A DNA stretch of 64,000 bases from Quillaja saponaria (lineage: Eukaryota; Streptophyta; Magnoliopsida; Fabales; Quillajaceae): positions 13,551,001 through 13,615,000 of the forward strand of contig CM055605.1 of the NCBI GenBank assembly GCA_029379385.1. The letters run 5' to 3'. A program made the position numbers and the translations under genes. The notes beneath the pieces were generated by a model, which saw nothing but the letters and a program-made list of their open reading frames with translations, was not told the origin of the DNA and searched no databases. Below, piece after piece: positions 11,111-20,319 of the stretch. Position 1 is the stretch's first letter. Each line of letters starts with the position of its first letter.

Positions 11111-13127
11111 AAAATCTAAAAATCAGGTTAGTCACCCTCAGTACCAGGTAGAGACACCTTTAGAGTTAGGGTTAAAATCACCCTCAAGAAATAATTCGCC
11201 AACACCTTCTGAGATGGGATACAGCGTATGCATGTTATCCTCTACAGAGTCGTTACACCCGTTTACCATTAAACATAAATGGTTTTATACAACTTTTAGT
11301 GAAAAGGAAAGAGATTACTGGATCTCTATGCATAAACAATATATGGAAAAATATCATAAGAAGCCAGCATTCTTTAAGTGGCTTGAACGAGCCTTTAGGT
11401 TCCACAAAAAAGATTGGCCCAATTTTGAGAATCCTAAATTCGTTAATTTTCTAGAAACTGCTTATCAAAACTTTTTCACCAGGGAGGGAAAGAATATAGC
11501 AGCAGTTCATCCCCCAGAGTCATCACTTTCAGTCAAAAAGTCTAAAGGTGAAATAATAGCTAATCCTTACTCAGCTATACCAAAAGAAGCATCCACGTCA
11601 AGTGCCTTGGTTGAAATATCTAACCAAAATAATTATACAAATTTATTCCTTCAATCTTTAGGAAAACAGTCCTCAAGGATAGAAAATTTTCTAATGCAAG
11701 AAAAGTCATCCCAACACATAATTCCTCACACTCTAGGATCTTCTAGTAAAGAATCTGCTAGGATAGATCCAATCATGATGAAACCTCCACCAGAAGTCAA
11801 TCTGAAATTCAGAAAAGAATCTAGAATTAATGATAAAAACTTTGTGGATGAATTAGTCAACAGGTTACAGAATCTTAATATATCTGAAAAGAAAAGTGTC
11901 AACATGCTGAGTCAAAACCAAGAAAAGTCATCTAGAAAAGACTCACATTTAGAAGTTAATAAGCTTCATTGGAATAAGACAACTCCAACTGCCCCATCTA
12001 AAATGTATTACCCAAGACCTTTACCGTTAGATCTTCAATACGAAGATAATGCTATTCAAGATAGGGTCCAGTTTGATGGTAAGTCCATAGTTGAATGGAA
12101 CATTGATGGATTGGCAGAATACCAAATCTTCCAAACAACAAAACACATGCTAATGTATGATGTAGCATGTAGGTTCAATGGTAACACTGATAGAGAAATA
12201 GCCTTAGCCATAATCAGTGGGTTTACAGGCCAATTGTTAGGATGGTGGGATTTTCACCTGTCAGATATCTCTAAACAAGAGATCTTAAATTTCGTGAAAC
12301 AAGAAAATGAAAATCTAATAACTGATGTAGTTAACACATTAATCTATACAATTATAAACCACTTTGTTGGAGCTAATATGCTTAGGTTGGATAGATCACA
12401 CGAATAACTAATTAATCTTAAGTGTTCAGATCTATCTCACTTCCAGTGGTATAAAGATGTGTTTTTATCTAGAGTTTATCAGAGACCAGACAGTCAAGCT
12501 GACTTTTGGAAAGAAAAGTTTTTAGTAGGTCTCCCAACTCTGTTTGCTGATAAAATTAGAAATAAACTAAAAGATAAGCATGGTGGTAATATTCCATACA
12601 GTAACTATACTTATGGAGAGTTAGCTTCAGAAGTAGTGTCAGAAGGAATATCATTATGTAATGATATTAGGCTAAAACGACAAATTGACAAAGAGAAATT
12701 AAGCTGGAAAAGAGCTTTAGGAAATTTTTGTGAACAATGAAAAGTCAAAGACTGGTTATTATGAATCCAGTAAGAAACCTTTAGTCAGGGAAGCTAATTA
12801 CAAAAAGGTTCCTATTTGTTATAAGTGTGGAAAACTGGGTCATTTTCAAAATAAATGCAGAGTTAAAAAGAAAATAAATGCACTTCAGATTGATGAAGGT
12901 TTAAAGAAATCATTATGTCAAATCTTATTAGAAGACTCTGACGAAGAAAAGGAACATTTGAATGCTTTTATAATAGAGCAGTATAATTCAGACTCTAGTA
13001 TAGAAAAGTCAGAAAATGATTATAACTTTTAGTCATAATTATCTAAAAAATCAAAATGTTGTTCAGACAATGATTGTGATGAATGTATCCTAAAAACTAT
13101 AGGATTAAATAATCTTAGTATAAATGT
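11111..13127 (+). pseudogene. EPRV copy C coat protein with intact zinc knuckle
   Basis: The longest open piece in the cluster is here (11214-12407, 397 codons). It carries WLERAFRFHKKDW, KMYYPRPLPLDLQYEDNAIQ and GQLLGWWDFHLSDISKQ. It ends at TAA 12405-12407, where the sequence implies CAA to TAA. The reading resumes at 12459-12740, then shifts frame at GAACAATG (12732-12739) because of the 104-nt deletion shared with copy D. The CCHC knuckle CYKCGKLGHFQNKC (12827-12858) is complete. In caulimovirids this capsid domain packages the pregenomic RNA or DNA; here it cannot be made as one protein. Confidence 0.82.
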
Positions 13128-15495
13128 CTTGTCAAAAGAAGAAAGTCTGATTTTAGACTTAATTGATAAAATAACAAACCCTGAAGAAAGAAGAATACAG
13201 TTAGAAAATTATATTCATATGTCTAACAAGGGTAAAAGTTCAGTTATAAAAGGAAGTATAAAAGATGATTCTTATTCCTTTAATAATATTATAGAAAGGG
13301 TAAAAATTGTTAACTTTTCATCAAAAGAACCAACTATTGCTGATTGAAAATCATAAATTAATGAAATAAAAGAAGAAGTAAAAACTCTAAAACAGAGAGT
13401 TTCTAATCTTGAAGAATCATATGAAGATCAGTTCCAAGATCTTATATGGGAATCATCAAAAGAAACAAAAAATCCATAACCTGAAAACAGAGGAAAAGAT
13501 ATAATTATCCAGGAATCTGAAGAAGGAACTGTAAACATCCTTAATGATCCAGAGGGATGGATCTGTGCTGTATACTTAGTTATATCACAAAAATGGTTCA
13601 CTAAGATAACCATAGTTGTAAATAATGAATTCAATTTTTAGTCTGTTGCCTTAATAGATTCAGGAGCAGATTTGAATTGCATCAACGAAGGACTAGTCCT
13701 ATCCAAGTACTTTCAGAAAACTACACAAATACTCCATGCTGCGGATGGAAATTGTCTAATTATAGACTACAAATTATCTAATGCGACAGTCTGTAATAAC
13801 AATGTATGTTTTCCTGTACCCTTTGTTCCAGTCAAGGGCCTGGCACAGAGAATGATTCTAGGAAACCATTTTTTACACATGTTATTCCCTATTTCTAAAA
13901 TAGAAGAATCAGGAGTAAAGGGAAGACAGATTAAATTTGAATTTGTCGAAGAACCACGAATGCATGAAATCAATCTTATGAGAGATACCATTAAAAGAAA
14001 AGAAAATTTCTTATGTCTCTAAAGGAAGAGATAGAGTATAAGAAAATTGAGCAACAATTGAAATCTCCAAAGCTTCAAAATGAAATTAATAAATTTCAAC
14101 ATAAAATTGAACAAACAATACGTGCAAAGATTCCTAATGCTTTTTGGAATAGAAAACAACATATTATAGAATTGCCTTATGAACCAGATTTCTCAGAAAA
14201 CAAATACCCACTAAAGCTAGGCCAATAGATATGGGTCCTAGACATTTAGAAATTTGCAAGGTAAAAATTGAAGAATTACTAAAAAAAGGGATTAATAAGA
14301 AAAAGTTACAATCCTTGGAGTTGCCCAGCATTTTATGTAGAAAATGCCGTAGAATTACAAAAAGGAGTCCCAAGACTAGTAATTAATTACAAACCTCTGA
14401 ATAAAGCTCTTAGATGGATCAGGTACCCAATCCCTAATAAAAAGGATTTGTTAAATAGACTTTATGATGCCAAGATATTCTCCTAATTTGATATGAAATC
14501 AGGATATTGACAAATTCAAATAGCCGAACAAGATAGGTACAAAACTGCCTTCAATGTACCTTTTGGACATTATGAATGGAATGTTATGTCATTCGATTTA
14601 AAAAATGCTCCATCTGAATTTCAAAACATTATGAATGATATTTTTAATTCTTATCATGAATTTATAATTGTTTATATTGATGATGTTTTAGTTTTTTCTC
14701 CTTCTATTGAGAAACATTTTAAACATCTTAATATATTCTTGAATACTGTCATGAATGCGGGATTAACAGTTTCTGTAAAGAAGGTAAAAATATTTCAAAC
14801 TGCTATTCAGTTTTTTAGGACATAACATTCATAGAGGTTCTATTATACCAATTAATAGAGCCATACAATTTGCTAATAAATTCCCTAATGAGATAAGGGA
14901 AAAACAACAATTGCAGAGATTCTTAGGAAGTCTAAATTATGTAAGTGAATTTTACAAGGATTTAGCCTTAGATTGCAAATTATTATTTGCACGATTAAAA
15001 AAGAATCCTCCAAAAAGGAATAATGAGTTTACAGAAGCAGTTAAGAGGATAAAACAAAGAGTTAAAGAACTCCCATGTCTCTGTATTCCTCATCTAGATG
15101 CATTTAAAATAGTTGAAACAGATGCTTCCGAGATAGGATATGGAGGAATACTTAAACAAAAAATTGCTAATAAAGAGCAGTTGGTTAGATTTACTTTAGG
15201 AACTTGGAAGAGTGCACAACAAAATTATTCTACTATAAAAAAGGAAATATTATCAATTGTCATGTGCATCGCTAAGTTTGAATCTGACCTACTAAATAAA
15301 AAAAATTTATTAAGAATAGATTGCAAATCTGCTAAAGATATCCTTCTTAAAGATGTTAAAAATATAGCATCTAAACAAATATTTGCTAGATGGCAGGGAA
15401 TCATTTCTGTTTTTGAATTTGATATAGAATTTATCAAAAGAGAATCTAATTATTTGCCTGACTTTCTACCTAGAGACTTTTTGCAGGGATCCTAA
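13128..15495 (+). pseudogene. EPRV copy C protease, reverse transcriptase and RNase H
   Basis: Protease: ALIDSGADLNCINEG with catalytic Asp-Ser-Gly at 13658-13666. RT: the N-terminal part is broken by frame changes near 14010 (one T fewer than copy D), 14215 and 14290, and by stops near 14485 and 14508 (Trp to TGA). The palm box YIDDVLVFS is intact (YIDD 14673-14684). A frame slip in the T-run near 14815 precedes the thumb. RNase H: ETDASEIGYGG near 15115-15150, ending at PRDFLQGS and the stop at 15493-15495. The domain order is that of all caulimovirid pol regions. Non-functional as it stands. Confidence 0.85.
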
Positions 15496-15508
15496 AGGAA
15501 AATACGTC

Positions 15509-16612
15509 ATGACCTCTCAATCTAATACTCTTGCAAAAAGAAACCTCTCCACTCCTAATATTGAGGAGACTGATAAAGATTTCTTATGGAATCAGGCTTA
15601 TGAATTAGCCCTTCCTTGTAATACCAAGGATTTCAAATCTCCATACATTCCACTATCTTATAAAAAGATAGCACCAATTGAGAAAAGGTATGCTAATTTA
15701 GCACCATATAAGATAGCCAATTTCTATCTCAATAATCATCTTCTCCCTGAATTGGAACCTTTATTCTATTTAAATATTTTTGTGGACACAGAATCAATTT
15801 CTCACAAACCTTGGATTCGAGCAGGGTCTGAATGAGATTATTTAAAAATCATCATTTATAAAGTGATGAAACCGAAAGAATGGGGTATGGATTTATACCG
15901 TCAAAAACAAATCAGAGATAGAAGAATATTTCTTCAGCTATATACTTATTTTGATTATATGGCTGCTTGGAAAAACTTGCTTTTATTTGAAAACAAAGCA
16001 AGAAAGCATAGCTGGTTTCTAAGGTTCACCCTCAATGAAGAACCTTCTCCCACTACTTTTCCTCAGTGGTTTAAAACATGGTATTTTTCTTGGGGATTAT
16101 TTCCTATATCCCTACCTAAATATGTTCATCGATACTGGTCAAGGTTCTGTGAGAATAATAATTTTATGGATCCTCAAGACAAAATTATTATGTTTACAGC
16201 TTATTATCAGCTTTCATGGATTGTTAAATGGGAATATATTGTAAAAGAATGTTCCTCTTTTGCCTTTGGGATTAATCAAGTAGTCCCCTGGTTAATTCGT
16301 AAAACTCAAATTAAATGATGGGACAACTTCTCTAATTTTGAAGAGAACCTTAATAATTTTCAAAAGTTAGGCATCTTAAGATCTAAAGCTTCTTCTCAGA
16401 AACCTTATATCAATGAAAATAAAAAGGTTCTTGATATGGTGAAAGGCTTATTAGCCTCCTCTTTTAAGGACGATGTTCAAAAAGAGCTCCTAAAAATCCT
16501 TGAAGAAAATAGTTCTGAGATGAGTCAAGATGACCCAGCCTATTTTCAGGATTCTCAGGACCCTCTGGACGAAGGAGCAGAAGATTTTTTGGATGAAGAA
16601 TCTCATCAATAA
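15509..16612 (+). pseudogene. EPRV copy C ORF2, unknown function
   Basis: Separate ORF starting at ATG 15509, 13 bases after the polyprotein stop, 368 codons to TAA 16610-16612. Two internal TGA stops (15833-15835 and 16316-16318) both sit where Trp is expected, consistent with G-to-A changes. The N-terminal part has YELALPCNTKDF and PYIPLSYKKIAPIEKRYANL. The middle is rich in Trp and aromatic residues (QWFKTWYFSWGLF, YVHRYWSRFCENN). The C-terminal tail is strongly acidic (DPLDEGAEDFLDEESHQ). I recognise no domain. All copies retaining this part of the unit have it, including distant fragment E, so it belongs to the virus. A second ORF of unknown function is described for florendoviruses. Confidence 0.75.
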
Positions 16613-16765
16613 GTTTCTTTTCATAAAGCCAAAGTTTACTTTTCTAAAAAGGAGAAAGACTTTGCTTTTCAAAAAGCAAAAGACATCTTTTCAAAAATAA
16701 AGAAGTCTTTCGGTGACTTGAAGACAAAATTCTTTAAAGAAAAGGATTTACTTTATTAAAGTAAA
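16613..16765 (+). other. Lys-rich in-frame extension of ORF2 and palindrome
   Basis: Directly after the ORF2 stop the same frame stays open for 48 codons to TAA 16757-16759. It encodes a Lys/Phe-rich peptide (VYFSKKEKDFAFQKAKDIF and onward). The same stop and the same open extension occur in copy D. The region ends in the palindrome TTTACTTTATTAAAGTAAA (16747-16765, 9-bp arms), repeated in copy D. It may be the remains of a longer ORF2, a readthrough tail or a structured 3' element. Confidence 0.5.
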
Positions 16766-17214
16766 TATTCCCTTTCTAGCATGCGAACCGACTCCAATCC
16801 ATCCAGGACACGTTCCCAGATAGAAGGATGAGCCTTATCTCAAGGAATCTACTTTTTCCAGCCTTATCTCTTAGGGAATTGTATTATTTAAGGGCCTCTA
16901 CCCTTCATTGCTAGACAAGTTTTTGAAGTTTATTAGAAAATTCAGAGTTTTCTTAAGTGTTTAGAGTGTTTTGTAAAATACGAGTGAAATTCTCAAGTTT
17001 GTAATATTGGACTTGTACCTGTTGTACCTGTAGCTGTTATTATTGTTGTAGTACCAGTGACCGTGTGGTGTACCTGTGATTTGATCCTGTAATAAAGAAT
17101 TTGTTTATGTTAATGTAAGTGTTCTTCTACTCCTCTTTTATATTTGGTTATTAATCTGGGCTGCTGAATTATATTGCAGTTGTTGCATATGCTCTGTGTA
17201 TTTTTGTTTTATGT
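16766..17214 (+). promoter_or_regulatory. EPRV copy C intergenic region: promoter-like and polyadenylation signals
   Basis: Contains a direct repeat of GCCTTATCTC (16831 and 16861 areas) and the TATA-like TATTATTTAAGG at 16882-16893. Repeated GTACCTGT words lie at 17020-17080, AATAAA at 17091-17096 and a GTAAGT donor-like site near 17115. TATA upstream of AATAAA with about 200 bases between fits the terminally redundant pregenomic RNA of caulimovirids. Copy D repeats the arrangement (TATA 19298-19307, AATAAA 19092-19097). Function is inferred from layout. Confidence 0.6.
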
Positions 17215-17228
17215 AAGAATTATGTGTT

Positions 17229-17750
17229 GGGACGACTTTTCTTGAATTAGAAAATTTTCTATCCTCGAGGACTGTTTTTGAAGGAATAAATTTGTATAAT
17301 TATTTTGGTTGGATAGTTCAACCAATGCACTTGATGTGGATGCTTCTTTTGGTATAGCTGAGTAAGGATTAGCTATTATTTCACCTTTAGACTTTTTGAC
17401 TGAAGTGATGACTCTGGGGGATGAACTGCTGCTATATTCTTTCCCTCACTGGTGAAAAAGTTTTGATAAGCAGTTTCTAGAAAATTAACGAACTTAGGAT
17501 CGTCAAAATTAGGCCAATCTTTTTTGTGGAACCTAAAGGCTCGTTCAAGCCACTTAAAGAATGCTGGCTTCTTATGATATTTTTCCATATACTGTTTATG
17601 CATAGAGATCCAGCAATCTCTTTCCTTTTCACTAAAAGTTGTATAAAATCATTTATGTTTAATGGTAAACGGGTGTAACGACTCTGTAGAGGATAACATG
17701 CATATGCTGTATCCCATCTCAGAAGGTGTTGGCGAATTATTTCTTGAGGG
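17229..17750 (-). pseudogene. EPRV copy D coat-protein N-terminal part
   Basis: Aligns with copy C 11200-11720 in reverse: MGYSICMLSSTESLHPF, then WLERAFRFHKKDWPNF, then VELSNQNNYTN. A TGA at 17649-17651 replaces Trp after HK, and a frame change follows the SSL stretch near 17400. A 12-base gap near 17277 is private to this copy. The piece stops at GGGACGAC, where the junction filler with copy C begins. Confidence 0.78.
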
Positions 17751-18758
17751 TGATTTTAACCATAACTCTAAAGGTGTCTCTACCTGGTACTGAGGGTGAC
17801 TAACCTGATTTTTAGATTTTATTATTCCCTCAATTACTTGTCTTCTTTCAATTTCAGTGGTAGGAATTGAAGACATAGACCTCCTTCTAGAAGACTCTCC
17901 TAAATTCAGTTTAATCTTTCTGTTTGCAGAGAATTTTATCTCTACATCACCATCAGTGTATTCAACTACTGATTCTAAGTCTCTAGACTCTATTTCCTTT
18001 GGAGGAATTCCTTGGTCAATTTTCCAGGTTTCAGGAAGATTTACTTGATTCCATGTGATTGTCTTAGGCACTACCATATTTGTCTTAGCTAAATTAGCTA
18101 TAAAAAGTGTGGTTTCCCCTCTTTTAGACTCTATCTTAACATTTGGAGCCATAGTGTTCATTACCTTGTAATAAATCCTATATATTAGGACTACATTTTT
18201 AGATCCTGGTAACATATCAAAACCATGAGACTGAATATTTAAAGTTAATGCATTCATTATGTTTTGATCAGTTAAGGATATTGAAAAATTAGGATAACAG
18301 CTAAAGAAGATAGGATCATCACAAAGACTTGATTCTATACACCCTAATAAGGAGTCTGAAAACTTATTGTGCCTCGTGTCCCTTACACATATAAGGGCAG
18401 AAGTATTTAATCCAAATATGGTTAAAGGTTTTAACGCCACCTGAACCATTCCTATATGAAGATATTTAAATTTCTTCTTATGTTCTTCTATTAATTTAGA
18501 AGAGAAGAGTTTGAATGTATCTTGACCTTCCTTTAGGGGAATTGACTCTTCCATGGTTTTAATTATATAGTCTTGTTTTAGACTAAAACTACCTTTCCTA
18601 TAAATTTGTCTATCAGAAGTTTGAGGAAGATTCCAGTTTTGAAGTTATTTTTCTATATTTTCTACAAGAATAACTTCTTTATTATTCCTAGACAAGTTAT
18701 CAGAACTAGAACCAGAAGAATTAACAGAGTTTGAGAATCTCCTTAAAATACCAGCCAT
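17751..18758 (-). pseudogene. EPRV copy D movement protein
   Basis: Most complete movement-protein region in the window. ATG is at 18758-18756 (MAGILRRFSNSVNSS). A TAA near 18645 breaks it after ENIEK, and an uninterrupted piece of 301 codons then runs from 18554 into the coat protein at 17649. The core YLHIGMVQVALKPLT and the following NTSALICVRD are typical of caulimovirid 30K movement proteins. The second half has RGETTLFIANLAKTNMVV and WKIDQGIPPKEIESRDLESV. One early stop is the main defect in this domain. There is no processing site I can identify between movement and coat domains. Confidence 0.8.
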
Positions 18759-18945
18759 TTTATCTTCGAGTTAAAGGGGCAAACTGTCAAATGACTTACT
18801 CAACCCTCAACGTCCTTCACTCAACGGACTACGCGGGTTATCAGAGGCCTCAACTTCGTTTCCTGGGTTTAACTCCTCGACTTTGAAGATTAATGAACAG
18901 ATAATTTAAGACTATTATCACACTCTACCAACCTTTAAGGTTACT
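18759..18945 (-). promoter_or_regulatory. EPRV leader between primer site and polyprotein start
   Basis: About 187 bases, aligned over most of their length with the leader of copy A (bases 1-170). It contains TTCATTAATCTTCAAAGTCG and CGTTGAGGGTTGAGTAAGTC. No long open frame precedes the polyprotein ATG. Confidence 0.65.
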
Positions 18946-18958
18946 GGCTCTGATACCA
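18946..18958 (-). promoter_or_regulatory. tRNA-iMet primer-binding site of EPRV
   Basis: Minus strand reads TGGTATCAGAGCC, the complement of the 3' end of plant initiator tRNA-Met. In caulimovirids this is where minus-strand DNA synthesis starts and where the open-circular genome keeps its minus-strand discontinuity. The ends of copies A (4791) and C (17214) lie at or within about 17 bases of the corresponding position. Confidence 0.9.
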
Positions 18959-19576
18959 TATGGGGAAGCTAGCGCATAAAACAAAAATACATAGAGCATA
19001 TGAAACAGTTGCAATATAATTCAGCAGCCCAAATTAATAACCAAATATAAAAGTGGAGTAAAAGAACACTTACATTAACATAAACAAATTCTTTATTACA
19101 GGATCAAAGCACAGGTACACCACACGGTCACTGGTACTACAACAGCAATAGCAACTACAGGTACAACAGGTACAAGTCCAATATTACAAACTTGAGAAGT
19201 TCACTCGTATTTTACAAAACACTCTAAACACTCAAGAAAACTTATGAATTTTCTAATAAACTTCAAAAACTTGTCCAATAATGAAGGGCAGAGGCCCTTA
19301 AATAATACAATTGCCTAAGAGATAAGGCTGGAAAAAGCAAATTCCTTGAGATAAGGCTCATCCTTCGGTCTGGGCACGTGTCCTGGATGGATTGGAGTCG
19401 GTTCGCCAGCTAGAAAGGGAATATTTACTTTAATAAAGTAAATCCTTTTCTTTAAAGAATTTTGTCTTCAAGTCACCGAAAGACTTATTTCTTTTTGAAA
19501 AGATGTCTTTTTCTTTTTGAAAAGCAAAGTCTTTCTCCTTTTTAGAAAAGTAAACTTTGGCTTTATGAAAAGAAAC
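18959..19576 (-). promoter_or_regulatory. EPRV copy D intergenic region
   Basis: Lies between the ORF2 stop (19577) and the primer site. On the minus strand it holds the Lys-rich in-frame extension, the TTTACTTTATTAAAGTAAA palindrome, the TATA-like box TATTATTTAAGG (19298-19307), repeated GTACCTGT words and AATAAA (19092-19097). The stretch CGCTAGCTTCCCCATA abuts the primer site and identifies the ends of copies A and B. Confidence 0.65.
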
Positions 19577-20311
19577 TTATTGATGAGATTCTTCATCTAA
19601 AAAATCTTCTGCTCCTTCGTCCAGAGGGTCTTGAGAATCCTGGAAATAGGCTGGGTCATCTTGACTCATCTCAGAATTATTTTCTTCAAGGATTTTTAGG
19701 AGCTCTTTTTGAACATTGTCCTTAGAAGAGGAGGCTAATAAGTCCTTCACCATATCAAGAACCTTTTATTATCATTGATATAAGGTTTCTAAGAATAAGC
19801 TTTAAATCTAAGATCCCTAACTTTTGAAAATTATTAAGGTTCTCTTCAAAATTAGAGAAGTTGTCCCATCATTTAATTTGAGTTCTACGAACTAACCAGG
19901 GGACTACTTGACGGTATAAATCCATACCCCCTTATTCTGGCTTCATCACTTTATAAATGATGATTTTTGAATAAGCCCATTCAGACCCTGCTCGAATCCA
20001 GGGTTTGTGAGAAATTGATTTTGTGTCGACAAGAATATTCAAATAGAATAAAATATTCCTGGGTTCCAATTCAGGGAAAGATGATTATTGAGATAGAAAG
20101 GGGCTATCTCATATGGTGCTAAATTAGCATACCTTTTCTTAATTGGTGCTATCTTTTTATAAGATAGTGAAATGTATGGATATTTGAAATCCTTGGTATT
20201 ACAAGGAATGGCTAACTCATAAGCCTAATCGCATAAGAAATCTTTATCAGTCTCCTCAATATTAGGAGTGGAGAGATTTCTTTTTGCAGGAGTATTAGAT
20301 TGAGAGGTCAT
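19577..20311 (-). pseudogene. EPRV copy D ORF2 with central in-frame deletion
   Basis: ATG at 20311 (MTSQSNTPAKRN) and stop TAA at 19579-19577. Compared with copy C it lacks 375 bases (125 codons, C positions 15901-16275), joined at a shared TCAA. The Trp-rich central block is therefore gone, while the start and the acidic tail remain. Further stops and frame changes lie in the first half. Function unknown. Confidence 0.72.
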
Positions 20312-20319
20312 GACACCTT

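Larger units (their letters stand above)
10704..17214 (+). mobile_element. Endogenous pararetrovirus copy C (longest continuous copy)
   Basis: Runs from the middle of the movement protein (HGFDMLLGSENVV) through coat protein, protease, RT, RNase H, ORF2 and intergenic region. It stops at TTTTGTTTTATG, about 17 bases short of the primer site as judged from copy D. It lacks only the first about 740 bases of the unit. About 15 bases of filler (17215-17228) separate it from copy D. All catalytic motifs are readable, but several stops and frameshifts make it non-functional. It shares the 104-nt coat-protein deletion with copy D. Confidence 0.88.

Noticed and set aside
171..18758. Assignment to the Petuvirus genus
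   Set aside because: Petuvirus-type genomes encode a single long polyprotein, whereas a separate ORF2 follows the polyprotein here. Florendovirus-like organisation fits better, though no phylogeny could be run.
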